Assembly (NCBI GenBank): GCA_022264855.1
Contig: JABYQU010000021.1
Span: 494,867-558,866 of the forward strand
Length of the DNA: 64,000 bases
Source of the DNA: Lenzites betulinus
Lineage: Eukaryota; Basidiomycota; Agaricomycetes; Polyporales; Polyporaceae
Reading direction: 5' to 3'
Shown here: in pieces, positions 33,004-45,790 of the stretch
How the letters are laid out: the number at the start of each line of letters is the position of its first letter
Numbering within the stretch: position 1 is the stretch's first letter
The notes under the pieces: model-generated
The model's database searches: none
The model's input: the letters and a program-made list of their open reading frames with translations, nothing else
Told to the model about the DNA's origin: nothing
Position numbers and translations under genes: made by a program

Positions 33004-35731
33004 TTGTGCCGGATGACTGGTTACAGCGCTGCGTCGGCGAGCCGGAACTAGGATCTGACGCGCAACAGAGCACGTCACGAAGAGTCGATGAAGACGGAGC
33101 CGACAAACGCTGAGGTGCACGGAGCACACTCGACGAGCGGCAGCAAGCCGTTCCACGCAGCAGACTCCACGACTGGAAGCTGCAGCGCTGAAAGGCATAG
33201 GGATCTATAGGGACACATAAGGTATCCTTACACGACGTCACTTGTAGTGTTCTCTTCACACGGTAGGCAAGGCGCAGGCCCATTGCGAGAACGTGGGGAG
33301 AAATTCCAAGATTCGGTGAACGATTGCGGGCGTTAAAGCCCTTTTTTTGAGGAAATCATACATTTCAGCGGCGTTTCGCAGCCGATGGTTTCCAGACGTG
33401 CCCGCCACGTCGAAGGCTTCAGCAGTGCAACGACAGGAGTACATTCGTGATGAGCTGGTACTGCAGTGGGCTCAAGGCCACATGAAGAGGCGTTCTACAA
33501 CGCGGCGAACCACTCAATGCATTGCTGCGCAGCGTCAGCGAGTCAGCATAGGTATTTAGAAGTGGAAACATGCTCACTATCGAGACTGTGGAGAGGCTGC
33601 TGTTTGTAAACACCGGGGAGGTACACACCATGGCATTCATATGGCTCATATACTACCGGCCAAAAGCGCTCAGCTGGATACAATTGGCAGGGTCCGGGCA
33701 CTTGGGATGTAGCCGGACCTCGACGGGAGCAATGTTATCCGACGTTCCAAGTGTATGTCGGCCCAGAAGAACGCCACATGCATTCGTTAAACAGTGGTTA
33801 CCCACGTCCACATCGCACGTGGAATAAGCGAAAGGCTGGGCGTCGAGAACAGAAGCACAGGCGTTCCAAGTAAGATGCCACGGACACGGCGATGCTTGAC
33901 ACAGAAGCACCAGTCAACGCCCCGCAAGCCGGCGGATCGCTGAACAGGATATCTACTGTCCAGACCGAAGGAGGCACGAGGGAAGAAGAGGGCCCGGGGC
34001 AACAGTAGAAGTCTGAGGGCACCGGGGTATATCCAGCACCCCTCGGCTTCGAGGCCCAGCGCATGTCACAGGCGCAGAAAGAGACTTAGGTAATTCCCGA
34101 TGTGCGAGCGGAGGAATCAGAGAAGTGCTGCCACCCTCACCCAACAATACGCCATTCTGCATGCTGAGCCACGGGCGTCGGACGCGCAACGGCGCAAGTC
34201 GTGCAGGATAGTAGAGCTTCATCCAGCAGTAGGTCCTCGACTGGGCCAGATGGAGATTGCACGACAAGAGGCGATCGCCAGAAGGGCATCGAGTAGGGGA
34301 ACATGAGGAACCAGACCGGAGAGAAGAACGGTGTTGCCACGAGAGTGTTGGGGCCGATGTCCGAGGAAGGCAAGATGTCACCCTGCGGCGATTCCTGTAG
34401 ATCACCACCGGCAGACCGTGGGTTCTACGAGGACCCCAGACAATGCTAGAGTATATGTGCCGGATTCCGCAGGACTAGCGGCCCGCTCAACGGTAATGAC
34501 CTAGGCAAGGACCTAGGTCGACCGGTCGAATATGTTGAGCCCGCGTAGAGTAGTGATAGTCAACCCTCTGAGTACTTCACGAGGCGTTTGGGCCTAAAGC
34601 GGGGAAGGGCCTAGCAGCCCTTTTCAGCCGTTAGCGGGCCCAGTGGCTTGAAAGTCCAAAGACAAAAGCAGGACTACCGCCCTGTGGTATGAACCAGCGG
34701 GGCCTTAGTTTCGATGCTAGGCAAAAAGGTGGGAGCGTCGGCGCTCACCTGGATTCCGTGGTCGTGAGTAAGCGCACCATGCTCTGTAGACACTCCATGC
34801 ATAGGCTTGGACAGAGGTCCAAATTGAGCCACGGTAGATATGCTCTACTCCGTGGTTTCTCGGAAGTGCGACCACGCCTGACGCGAGCATCGCCAGGGGT
34901 CCTCCTGCTCCTCCTGGGCGCGTATCTATTGAGAAACGCGAAGTGATCTGGCTGAGCGGCCCACGCGACATGCTCCGCGGTCGGCAATAGTCAGGGACAT
35001 GCTTGCCCCTGCTTGCCCTGTGTGAAGGGGCAGACTGAAAAAAAAACCAGGAGCACTGTCAGCGATGGTATCGACCGCGGGAACTCGCGCTCTCTGTACT
35101 GTACTGTACCTCACACTCTCCTCCTGCTTGGGCGGCTCGCAAGGGCCGTCCGCAAACGCTGCTATTGAGCGCGCTGTGCTCACGATCTGGCCGTCGAAAA
35201 GTCGACGCCGTCGCGGGCGTTGAGTGCCAAGTTGTACAAAGCTGGGTATTGGGTAAGCGCCCGGCGATTTGGGCGCAAAGTCGCGAGTTTCCCACGTGCA
35301 CACTCTTTGAACTCCCCTAACATCAAACCACCGTCCGCGGCGACGCCTGGAGGATTGCTCTGTAAGTCGGCTACCTTCACAGTCTAGACGAAGGCGGGGA
35401 CGAGCGCAGGCCAGAATCTGAGACGGAGACAGAAAGCGGCCGGCTGTGCGAGAGACAAACGGGCGGCGGGAGTTCTGGCGGCGACGAGTCGGAAGGGGCG
35501 ATTTGAGTCGGAGTGAGTTGCCTGCCCTCCACACCGACTGCTCCGCCGCCCGACGCCTTCTCGTCCTCTCTTCGTCGCCTGCGCTGTCCTCGACGCATAC
35601 CACAACTCTCGAGATGGCTCACCCGCTACTTGTCCCACAGCTCTCACGACGACCACCGCAACGACCACCCATCGCCACACGCCGCTTACCCCAACCCGCT
35701 CGCCGTCACCACACACATTCCATCACATAAC
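33004..35731. other. 2.7-kb region without recognised gene
   Basis: Many overlapping open stretches on both strands (for example 33953-34408 and 34926-35603, minus) are Arg/Ser-rich and show no domain. The distal part, rich in C and T, is the likely promoter and 5' leader of the Zn2Cys6 gene. Confidence 0.45.
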
Positions 35732-37116
35732 ATGTCGTCCGACGGTGCGAAATCGACATCCTCGTCGTCCGCATCTCCTGAGGGCGGCCAACCTCCGGCG
35801 GTCCCCGTCCCCCAATACGCTCAACCACCGCCGTACAACGGCCACTACCCGCCTCCGCCGGGCCCCTACCCTCCATTCTATGCCTACCCCGTCCCCGACC
35901 CTTCCCACCACGACCCGAACGCCGCAAATGGGCAGCCTACACAGCCGGTCGCGCCATTTTTCATGGCTGTACCCCCTCCCCCTCCCGGAATGGTGTATGC
36001 TTACCCTATGCCTACCGCTCCCGGTATGTTCCCTGTATTCATGCTCTCCGCCACTACTTATCACGTACATCCATATCGCCATCAGGCTATCCATTCGCAA
36101 CGGGTGTGCCGCCACCGCAGCCCGCACCCAAGCCCAAACGCAAGCAGGTTAAGATGGCGGTGAGTAAGCCTTCTGCTGTCATGTGCCTCCGGGATCCAGC
36201 ATGGCGATCAAACGCCGACCGGTCCTTCTCGCGTTTCTGCCATATCACGCGAAACACCGGTGGCCAGCTTCACATTGCATGTTGTAGCTCAGAACTCACG
36301 GAGCTGATACACCATACCACAGTGCACGAACTGCGCAAGTGCGTGCAAGCGCTGCGACGAGACGCGCCCCTGCGAGCGCTGTATGAAGTACGGCCTGGCG
36401 GAGACATGCGTCGATGGAGTGCGCAAGGAGCGCAAGAAGGGCATCAAGCGTGGCCCGTACAAACGCAAGAACCGTAATGGGTCCGGCGAGCCGTCCCCTG
36501 GTACGTCCCCAACCGGCCCGTAGTACCTCGTCTTGAACCAGCCCGCTTAATAGACTTGTCCGCAGGAGGCGAAAGCGAGCAGCCCGTCGCACCACCGGCC
36601 GGCTATCCAATGCCGCCTGAGGGGTATCCGTTCCCGTTCGTGTACCCTCCGTACGGGTACATGCCCACGCCGCCGGATGGACAACCGCATCCCGAGGGCG
36701 CGCCGAACGCCGCCCCACCCGCGCTCCCACACCCGGTATATCCCCCGTACCCCGCCATCTACCCCCACCCATACGGCGGCTACCCTGGCGCCCCTCCCAT
36801 GGGCTACCCACCGCTCATGCCCGCCCCGGTCGCGGCCTCGCCGAGTAACGTCGCAAAGCCCGACTCGGCCAGCGCTCCGCCCGCCAATGGCTCTGCATCC
36901 ACGGAGCCTACTAAGAGCAAGAAACGCAACCGAGGCAAGGGAGAAGAGGGCGCGCGCACGTCGAAGAAGAACAAGAACGCGCAGGTGGAGGAGGGTCAGC
37001 CAAACGGGGACGGGAGCTCGGCGCCGGCAAAGGAGCCTCCGCCACCGCCGTTTGCGGGCCACCCGGAAGGGGCCGCGTTCAACGGGCCGGAGCCACGCCC
37101 GCTCATGGCGATGTGA
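35732..37116 (+). CDS. Zn2Cys6 transcription factor with Pro/Tyr-rich flanks
   Basis: Four exons: 35732-36023, 36086-36159, 36323-36500, 36566-37116; 364 residues. The Zn2Cys6 cluster opens exon 3 (CTNC, six residues, C, DETRP, CERC, eight residues, C), followed by the basic linker ERKKGIKRGPYKRKNR. Both flanks are low-complexity, rich in Pro, Tyr and Gly (PPPYNGHYPPPPGPYPPF, YPPYPAIYPHPYGGY), as expected of a disordered activation region. The C-terminus carries a Lys/Arg cluster (KSKKRNRGKG), a likely nuclear signal. A central fungal-TF homology domain is absent. Its binding site and targets are unknown. Intron positions around the cluster are shared with the broken gene at 46.8 kb. Confidence 0.88.
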
Positions 37117-38166
37117 CGGTGTCCGCGGTACCCGGTGGACGATAACTCGCGGGCACACGCCGTCGCAGGCTGCGCACGTCAGACACCTGTCGCCGGCCTT
37201 CGTGGTACCTCGTGGATGGACGGTATCCCTGCCGGGTCCTGGGTGTGTGTTACAATAGAATTCGCGCGCGCTCGTGTCCGTCTCGTCGTCCCCGTCTCCG
37301 TCACCGTCACCGTGGTTTCTGTCCTGATCGCTCGCGAGTCTCGGCCGCCCCCGCACGGCGCTGAACCCGTCTTCACGTTCTTTGAGCACCAACAGCGTCC
37401 CGGATCACCTCGCCCCACCTTCTGTTGCGCCGCAGACCGCGTGTGTGGCCGGCTATGGGGTGGGGACCAGACGCTGTTGCTGGCCAAAAAGCTGCAGAGT
37501 GGTTTTGTATGTGCGACGTAGTACAATGAAGTCTCCGTGTATGTGTGTGTATGTACGTATGTATGTTCTCGCGCCGTCTCTGGTCCCGGATAGGGTTTGT
37601 GTATGTGTACCGATCTGTTCCCCGTCCTGTCTGTATTCGTCTAGAGGGTGGCGCGATCGTGATCGCTGTCGCCTGTGGCTGTGGCTATGGTTCCCGCTCG
37701 TCCTATGATCGGTTCGTTCTTGATTCGAGTGCTGTCAATCGGTGTGCTTCTTCTTGTGTACGATAGCCTTCGATATACACGCTATATTCTCGATATGTCT
37801 TTGAGTTCCTTGTTTGTGGTTGTGGTCCCCGCCGATATGAAGACTGGAAACAGCCCGCACTTACTGGCACAAAGTGATGCAAGTTTGGTCATGTTCGACT
37901 CAGGTGAAAGTTAACTCTTCAAATCAACGGGCTGACTCTTCAAAACTTGTACCGCCTTGTCATGCACAGAATATCCCGAACCCCAGAGGCCCCGACTCTG
38001 CAGCACCAGCAGTCGGCGCCTATCTCATACGCCACCGCGAAGCGCCGGAAGGTTGTTTGATTCTAAGGCTGTTGCCAAACAAAGACCTCGGACACCGCCC
38101 ATGCCAGACGGCCGAGCGCGCGTTGCACCAAACTTTCCAGCTCTCACTCTGTCTGCAACGTCCACC
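37117..38166. other. intergenic with TG-rich repeat
   Basis: 3' flank of the Zn2Cys6 gene and promoter of MAM33. A short (TG)n/(TATG)n tract lies at about 37538-37566. No coding stretch recognised. Confidence 0.5.
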
Positions 38167-39322
38167 ATGTCTGCCCTCCGTGCCCTTCGTCAGCTTGCTC
38201 TTCCCTCTTCTCGTGCCTTGGCTTCGCACTCTGCGGCGCGCACGGTCGCCCGCAGTGCGCTTGCGGCCCGTTTTGCACCTGCTGTTGCGTCACGAGCGTT
38301 TTCGGTGACGGCTCGCAGGGCTGGCGAAGGTGCTTGTGAGTAGCATAGTTTTTACTATTCCAGCCACTGGGATAGCTCTGCAGACGAGTGTTGTTGCTGA
38401 TATACGCGTCAGCCGACGTCGCGCTTGCACAGAGGCTCGCGGAGGAGCTCAAGTACGAGAACGAGGCCGCTGTTTCTGGCGAGCCTGAGTTCTTGAAGGC
38501 CTTCAAGGCGCAGGGCACATGGGCCGTACGTGTTTACTGCTACTGATAGGTGTGACATGGAAAATAATGCCCCGTCTGCAGATCGAAGACGCCTCGGGCG
38601 CTGATGAGGTCACCCTCAGCCGGAAGTTTGGCAACGAAGAGTACGTTCGCAGCACAATTCGACAACACAGTCCCGTGCTGACGTCTTCTCTAGCATTCGC
38701 TTGATCTTCTCTATTGCCGACCTCCAAACTGAGCAGGAGCCGGAGTTCGAGGAGGGCGAGGAGGCTGCCGAGTCTGAGGAGAGCGAGGCGCCCCTTCACT
38801 CGCTCCCCATCCGGTGTTCGTTCTCCTTTACCAAGGTCTGTGCTGGTTTTTTCGTTTTATGTCGAACACTACTAACGTTGTCATCTCAAATCGTCAGGCT
38901 GGCGCACCTGGCGCGCTGACCATCGACGCAATGTGCCAGGAGGGCACGTTCGTTATTGACAACATCTCCTACTACAACGATGCCAAGGTCGGCACTGAGC
39001 TCACCGCTGAGGCCGACTGGAAGCGGAGGGGATACTACCTTGGACCTCAGGTGCCCTATGTCGGTTGTCGTGATTGGAGACAGAAGTGACTGATGAATTA
39101 TTGTAGTTCGACACCCTCGACGTATCGCTCCAGGACGAGTTCGACAAGTTCCTCCAGGAGCGTGGCATCAACCAGACGCTGGCTTACTTCGTCCCCGAGT
39201 ACGCTGAGCACAAGGAGCAGAAGGTTTGTCTCGTTGGCTTCCGTGGCGGTGCAGTGCTAACCAGTCGTCTACAGGAGTACGTCCGCTGGCTCGACAACGT
39301 CAAGGGCTTCGTGGAGGCCTAG
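38167..39322 (+). CDS. MAM33: mitochondrial matrix acidic protein MAM33 (p32/gC1qR family)
   Basis: Seven exons: 38167-38335, 38413-38525, 38582-38640, 38694-38835, 38898-39050, 39107-39223, 39275-39322; 266 residues. The first about 50 residues form an Arg/Ala/Ser mitochondrial presequence (MSALRALRQLALPSSRALAS). The mature part has the p32 pattern: LAEELKYENEAA, IEDASGADEVTLSRKFGNE, IFSIADLQ, a long acidic loop (EFEEGEEAAESEESEA), FSFTKAGAPGALTIDAMCQEG, LQDEFDKFLQERGI and YVRWLDNVKGFVEA. MAM33 forms a doughnut trimer in the matrix and is linked to mitochondrial translation and respiration. The model is complete and of normal length. Confidence 0.96.
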
Positions 39323-40396
39323 ACGCTGTCTTCCTTTCCTCGATACGCCACTACCACTTAGCTTAGACGGAGTTCCGGGCTCTCGCCCTCCAAAATATGC
39401 TCTATAATCGTACGTACGTAGGTCCGCTTACATCCTTAATACACACCCTTCTCGTTTTCCGTCCGGAGGAAGGCTTGCGGCGTGCAGGTGGTTCAGCAGG
39501 TAGGTGTTTATCATTACCTTAGATATAATGTTACGAGCCTCGTGAACGTCCGGAGAGGCGCGTGGCGGCGTATAAGTCAATGGTCCGAGGGCAAGCATAC
39601 TTCTCAATTTATACGCCCAGACTTTCGCCCGCTCTACCTCCGCAGTACATTGGCGTCTGGGCTCATCTGGTCCATAGATTCGCCATAATGGTAAAACACT
39701 GTTGATAGTCCATGCATCGTACCTGCTCGCACCCACGCTTGGCCGACGCACGTTCGTCCTCCTATCTTTCCCTGTGGTGTAACTGCCATCGGGTAAATGT
39801 ACTTGGCACACTTTTATAGCAATTTTCCTGCTGCGTGGTTAATCTGAGAGGCTGGCATTGGAGTCCACGAGGACATGGGGTAAGGAGGCGGTGAGGTTTT
39901 GCAACACTTGGCGAGCAAACTTCAGCGAAGTAGAGTTCGCCGAGCTGAGCACGAGAACCCCGGGTCGTGCTTCCAAGGCTCTTGATCACATCCAATCCTT
40001 CTCATGTCGGCCTTTGCTCACTTAGCCGTGGCAGCTGTACGCCGTCTGCACATACACTAATAGTAACCGGGGGTGTTTTTGTGTGCTCCGTCATCGAGTA
40101 GATTATCTTATCTGAACCACAATGATCCGGAGCGGCCCAGGGCTGCCAGGCACCGGGCGAGTTAGCACCGAAAGCGGCTGCTTCGGGCGGCCTGCTTGCT
40201 GTTTGAGGACAGCCAAGGCCGGAGGGATCTAGATCTAGCCGGGGATTAACGCGACGATATCTCGTTCGCTCCGCGCCACAAACTGCACAAGTATGACACA
40301 AATTGCCCAGGCCCGCTCCTTTCCCCCCTCTTCATCCCTCTTTCTTCCCCCCACCACTCTATATCTGCCCCATCACTCCCTGGTGCTTGCTGCTCG
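39323..40396. other. intergenic, nothing recognised
   Basis: Minus-strand open stretch 39428-39811 has no domain. The distal part is C/T-rich ahead of the transporter start. Confidence 0.45.
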
Positions 40397-42350
40397 ATGC
40401 CTGGGACCCCCATTGGCCCGCTTCTCAAGACCACATTTGAGGTACGTGCACCCCGCGTCAACCCGCAGCACTGTGTTCTTAACCAGACAATCTGTAGTCA
40501 ATCCTCGAAGTCTTTGTGATATGCGCGGCAGGATACTTCCTCGCGAAGAAAGGCATCCTTGATCGGGCTACGCAGAAGGTACGTCTCGGTCCGAGCAGCT
40601 TAGCAGAATTTGTATTTACACACTTTGCATCTCTCGCGTACAGAAACTCAACCGTCTGAATGTGTCTATATTCACACCCTCCCTCCTCTTCTCCAAAGTT
40701 GCGTTCTTCCTATCACCAGGTACGTTGTCGCTTTCGCATACATGAGTTGTGCTCACGCAAGTATCAGCGAAACTCAAGGAGCTATGGATCATTCCTATCT
40801 TCTTTGTTGTGACCACATTGGTGTCAATGCTGGTCGCGTATACGCTGAGCGTACTACTAGGGCTCAAGAGGTCACAGAGGTCAGTTGTTCGGTGCGCAAG
40901 CAGCTCATGGGTACTCATAGTTCTCGCACAGGTCGTTCGCCATCGCAGCATCCATGTTTATGAACTCGAATTCGCTCCCTATCGCTTTGATGCAAAGTCT
41001 GGTGATCACCGTGCCAGGCTTAAAGTGGGGGGACGATGACAACAACGACGCGATGGTGGGTCGAGCATTGACGTACCTTGTGTTGTATTCGACACTAGGG
41101 ATGGTGGTGAGTCTCATACGTTATCTGTCACCCGGCTTATCTGACACCAGGTTAGGTACGCTGGAGTTACGGTGTTCGCCTGTTGTCCCAAGCGGATCCA
41201 GAACCGGTTGAGCAGGAAGCTGTGGACGAAGTGAGCCCGCTACTGAGTCCTGAGGAGGTTCCGTTCCCTCCTTCCCCCGAAGAAGAGCGGGTGCTCCGCC
41301 ACGAAGGCTCCTCGACTTCAATCGCTTCGGATGATTCACATACGATGCCACAGCCCGGACCGGGCACGAACCCCGGCCTGTCCGTGGAAGAAGTCGGTGG
41401 CCGCAAATTCTTTTACTCCTTCCCCAATACCCCTGCGTCGCGCCGCGCGGATCTTCCCTCCTCGTCTGTGTCCGGCACCACAACAGAATACGAGGACGAT
41501 GCGGACGATGATTTCGAGCTCCCGCCATCTCAACGCGTGCGGACGGAGCCAACCTCGTCACGATGGCAATCGCGCATCCGACGATTCAAGCGCAAGCTCC
41601 ACAAAGGCTGGCGCACTCTCCATGAATTCATGACCGCCCCCTTATGGGCCGCCCTCGCATCTCTGGTGGTCGCATGCATCCAACCTCTGCAACACGCTCT
41701 CGATGACCACTTCCCGCCCATCAAGGGTGCTCTCGCCAGCGCGGGGAACTGCTCCATCCCAATAACCCTTGTCGTCCTCGGCGCGTACTTCTACACCCCA
41801 CCGGACCCCGCGGATCCCCGCGGGCGCTCTGCGCTGCCTGAACACCATACACCGCAGCCCCCTCGCAACGAGTCTCGCGCGTCGCTGCTTGAGAATGTCC
41901 GGGACATGTTCTCGAGCAAACGTCGGTCCGAGCGCGGGCCCTCGCATGGCGCCTCGGCGAGTAAGCAGGTGCGCCCGGGAGAGACGAAGACGGTCGTCGT
42001 CGCGATCCTGTCGCGCATGATCATCACGCCGCTGCTCCTGCTCCCGCTCATGGTGCTCTCGACGAAATTCGACCTCCAAGAGGTGTTTGACGAGTGCGTG
42101 CCGCTTCCCCATTTTCTGCGTCGCTGTGAGATGCTGATGAGTTGGCACATCTAGCCCGGTGTTCGTCGTGTCGAACGTGCTGCTGATTGCGTCGCCGCCG
42201 GCGCTGACGCTGGCGCAAATTACGCAGGCTGCGTCTGGGGATGCATTCGAGCGCCTGATCAGCCGCACGATCTTCTGGGCGTACTGTGTTATTACCCCGC
42301 CGTCGACGATCATCTTCGTCGTCATCGGCCTTATCCTTTCGAAGCTATAA
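40397..42350 (+). CDS. auxin efflux carrier-like (AEC/PIN-type) membrane transporter
   Basis: Seven exons: 40397-40441, 40498-40578, 40644-40719, 40768-40879, 40932-41106, 41156-42093, 42155-42350; 540 residues. Membrane helices come in two blocks separated by a long acidic and basic cytosolic loop (about residues 185-330). The first block includes SILEVFVICAAGYFLAKKG, LNVSIFTPSLLFSKVAF and MNSNSLPIALMQSL, the AEC core with the Asn-Ser motif. The second has FVVSNVLLIASPPALTLAQIT and FWAYCVITPPSTII. Fungal relatives (ECM3-like) reside in the ER or plasma membrane; the transported compound is unknown. A large exon carries the loop. Confidence 0.93.
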
Positions 42351-43032
42351 CCGTATTGAAGACGCAACACCGTATACATCGTAGTAGGGCCACAGTAACG
42401 CGCATGTGAATTGGTAGATTAATGGACAGTATAGTGAGCATTCTTCAATTTCCTGGTCCTTTACGTTGTGCTAGATGAACTTTTAGATACATACTCCCTC
42501 ATACATAGTGTATCATTCGCAATATTACCATGATGTAGTGTCTTGAACCCGTACTGCTTTATCATCGACACCGATCATCCTCGTATACATCCCGAGGCCC
42601 GCTTACACGACCAGAGCTAATGATACGGTCTCGGTCCCTTTGGTGCCTTCGGTCTCATCTAAAGGTGCGTAGATCATTTGTCACCCTTGTCATCGGTCGG
42701 GATTCGGAATGTCACTGGTCAGCGCTTACATACGCTTACCGAGGATATGCTGACACAGCCACAAGTCCAAATGCGGCGGGTTCGAGAAGGTTCGCCCCTT
42801 TGCGAGAAAGTGCGCGCAGCGTCGAGGCAGGACACGAACGGCTCGGACACGTCGTCTGCGCCCGCCGCCACGACACGTATCCTCCGTCCGGGGATACTAT
42901 ATAGGGCTGTATCGGGGGGATGGGGAATCTGCACCAGACGTGTTTCCATCGCCCGCGTCTTACTCTTCAGCGTTCGCAGCAATATCCATCACACCTCCCC
43001 GCCGCTCGTCTCCCACCCTCCACATCCCAAAT
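42351..43032. other. intergenic, nothing recognised
   Basis: 3' flank of the transporter and promoter of the next gene. A TATA-like block (actatatagg) lies at about 42896-42905. Confidence 0.45.
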
Positions 43033-43785
43033 ATGTCCAGCCCTATCTCCATCCCTGCAGTCAACAAGTCTCGTGGCGACAGCGCTGCTGCGCGCTCGCT
43101 CCCCACCCACGTGAACGGCAGCAACGTGTACATACCTGTACACCGACGGAATGCGTCGTCGCTCCCCGAGCGCTCCGACATCCATGCGCACTTCCCTTCA
43201 GGCACCGGGCCTCTGCCGATGGCACGCGCCCCTTCGCCTTCAACTCAATATCAAACTCCACACCGCAATGGTACGCGCGCCTTCTCCCGTCCACGCGCAT
43301 ATCCAGATATCCTGACATAACCCTCATCTGATCCAGCTTCAGCGGATATACCCCTCGCCTCAATAATACCCCAAGCGCGCACGTACTCGTTCGCTGCTCT
43401 TCTCGCGTTCTCGTCATCACGGACCGCGAGCCTCTCCCCGTCGCAACACGCCCAGGTTGCCGCCCATCTCCCCCTCATGCTTCGCCGCGGCGCCCCCTCG
43501 CCACCCTCCCACTCCCGCTCGCCCGCTCGGATGACACCAGCTGCAGAGCTCCCTCAGAGGAAGGCGGACGCACCGCTTCGCAGGCGGCGCACCGGGCGGA
43601 AGCCCGCGGGCGCGAAGGCACGTGTACCGCCCTCTGTCGGCGCAGATGTCGAAGAGCGGCGCCGCCGGACTGCGTACGGCGCGGGCTGGGGATGGAGCCC
43701 CGCGGAAAGGGTTGCGGGGAAGAGGATCGAGTTTGGGGGGGAAAGCTGGCGGACCGCGCGGGTGCCAGTTGCGGCGATAGCGTGA
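43033..43785 (+). CDS. basic Ser/Arg-rich protein of unknown function
   Basis: Two exons, 43033-43270 and 43337-43785, give 228 residues. No known domain was recognised. The N-terminal part contains VNGSNVYIPVHRRNASSLPER. A middle stretch, ARTYSFAALLAFSSSRTASL, could be a short helix. The C-terminal third is rich in Arg/Lys/Pro (PLRRRRTGRKPAGAKARVPP) and may carry a nuclear signal. Codon use resembles neighbouring genes, and the single intron restores frame between two well-biased exons. Function unknown. Confidence 0.65.
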
Positions 43786-44806
43786 GCCGCGCGCGGTAGA
43801 AGGTGGATCGCGGCGATGAGCTGCCATGGACATAGTTGTGCTACGTACTGTATGAATAGTTTAATGGAAGACAGATGACACGACACATCATGATGGATAT
43901 GTCGACAAGAGTGGGTCTCGGCGAGATAACACTGTCATAGAAGTACCTCAAAGGGGCGGAAGGGGAAAGTACTTACCCATGGGATACTCATGGGATGCGC
44001 CTTCAGGCTTCGAAACTGTTCAGCGCGCGCAAGAGAACACGCCGCCGCGCCCTTCGTCGCCATAACTTGGCAGATGGTCCACCGGTGCGGCGAATTTACC
44101 GGCGAGACGCGGCTAAGAAGGGTGCCGTAGTGTGCGTGCTGCTTGTCGTGCATAGCACACGATGTGGAGGCGCGCCCACATGCGGTGTGCATGCAGCTAC
44201 GCCATCTACAACCGAATGTTCCAGGCGACTGTCCGCCACCTTGCGCCGTTCGACGGCTGTGGAACGTGACCATGGGGTTCATAAGTATGTGGGTATGAAC
44301 CTTAAACCTATGTAATGCTAGTCAGCCTTGAAGTTCAAACTCAAGGTTCAAGTTATCACAGCGCTGAATTCGCTGCGGGGGTAGGGAGTTACATTTACCC
44401 TCGGCACGGGGCTAAGGAAGCAACATTGCCCGCTACTAACAGGAACTTGACAGTAGGGCATGCCCGACCATTTAGTCAGTTCAAGGTTGGAAACTTTCTT
44501 GATCATTGGTAGGCTGTATAGATCACGGCCACCGCTTTACTATGCAGCGACTATTACATACCTTCAGTGAGCTTACCGTTTGCCCAGATGCACGCTGTTA
44601 CAAGGGTACATGGCCCAGATGTGCCAGTATGGCAAGTACACAGTGACTATGTACTTGCCAGTCAACAAATTACTACTATTTAGAGGTACTAGCAGACTAA
44701 TAGCTTGGGCTCGGCATATCGGCGCCTTTACTTCGGATCCACCGGCAACATCCGGAGCTTTCCCTAGAGTGCGCGCCTAGCAAGGTCGCCTTTCCTGGTA
44801 TTAGCA
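43786..44806. other. intergenic, nothing recognised
   Basis: Open stretches on both strands lack domains. It contains the hairpin listed separately. Confidence 0.45.
44630..44660. repeat. 11-bp inverted repeat (hairpin)
   Basis: Perfect arms TGGCAAGTACA and TGTACTTGCCA flank a 9-nt loop. Could be a small foldback or a protein-binding palindrome; no further context. Confidence 0.7.
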
Positions 44807-45790
44807 ATGTCGTACACTCGGATGCTCAGAGTACTTTCGGTGCGTATCCTTTGTTCTGCGCGAATTTGTTGTGCGACTGATCAAAAAACAGAGTAGGAGA
44901 GTTCTTTCAGGTGCCGCTACCGCGGTCAGCGTGCATGAAGCACGCGACAAGGTGCGCCAAAACACGATTCGCATATATGCAGCCACCTAGCTGATCGCCT
45001 AATGTTTTCAGCTGCCCATCTACCCTTCCCCCGACGCCGAGGTCGTACTGCTAGAGACCCCCTCAGAGCTCGAAAAACAGATTGGTTTCGGCCGGCGCGC
45101 GGTGACCACCACGTACTTGGATGCGCATGCGAGGCTACAGGGTGTTATTTCGCGGTGGATTGGCGTTGAGCAGGCGGTTGAGAGTACGCCCATTTCTTGT
45201 GGTATGGACTGCTCACACTCACGACATTATGCACAATCGCAGGTAGAGTGAAGTCGCTAGTCGCCCACGACGAACCCCTCACGCCCGGAATTCTCTACGT
45301 CGGCGTGGCAACCCTCACAGGCTCCGTCCTTGCCCGCAACCGCCTCTTCTGGAGACTCACTCTCCCTCCCACTCTCCTCATCCTTTCCCTCAATCATTTC
45401 CTCCCCAAGACGACCTACAACGTCTCCTCGTACCTCACTGAGCTTGAGGAGAAGCATTTCCCCGCGTTCGCCGAGAAACACGAGATTGCGAAGCAGCACA
45501 GCGCAATGACGTGGGAGCGCGTCAAGGATGCCACCCATAACGGCCGGGAGACGTTTTCGAGCGGTGTCGCTGGGTTAGTGGGTAGAGTGGAAGAAGCGAC
45601 TGGCTTGAAGCTGCGAGAGACGTTGGGATGGAGGGATGGGGCGATGCAGACTGCCGAGGCTAGGGTGCGCGAGGTGGTAGACACCGCTAAGACGTCGGCG
45701 GTGGCTGCTGAGACCGTAGTCAGTACGAAGGTGGCGGAGATCAAGGATGCTGTCACTGAGAAGGCACCACCGCCAAAACGCCTTGTATAA
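44807..45790 (+). CDS. MICOS complex subunit, apolipoprotein-O-like (Mic26/Mic27 type)
   Basis: Four exons: 44807-44839, 44892-44951, 45012-45183, 45243-45790; 270 residues. Recognised by LPIYPSPDAEVVLLETPSEL, the RVKSLVAHDEPLTPG segment and the two-helix block GILYVGVATLTGSVLARN and LFWRLTLPPTLLILSLNHFLP with short spacing. A long amphipathic C-terminal region follows (TWERVKDATHNGRETF and later repeats). Mic26/Mic27 sits in the mitochondrial inner membrane, binds cardiolipin and supports crista junctions. The first intron joins TCG to AGTAGG; the nearer acceptor at 44910 would break frame. Confidence 0.9.

Noticed and set aside
34926..35603. Minus-strand 225-codon open stretch
   Set aside because: Composition is that of a G/C-rich 5' leader read antisense; no domain or conserved start.
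44897..44951. Nearer acceptor at 44910 for the MICOS gene
   Set aside because: Joining there shifts the frame; the acceptor at 44891 gives SRRVLSGAATAVSVHEARDK in frame with the rest.
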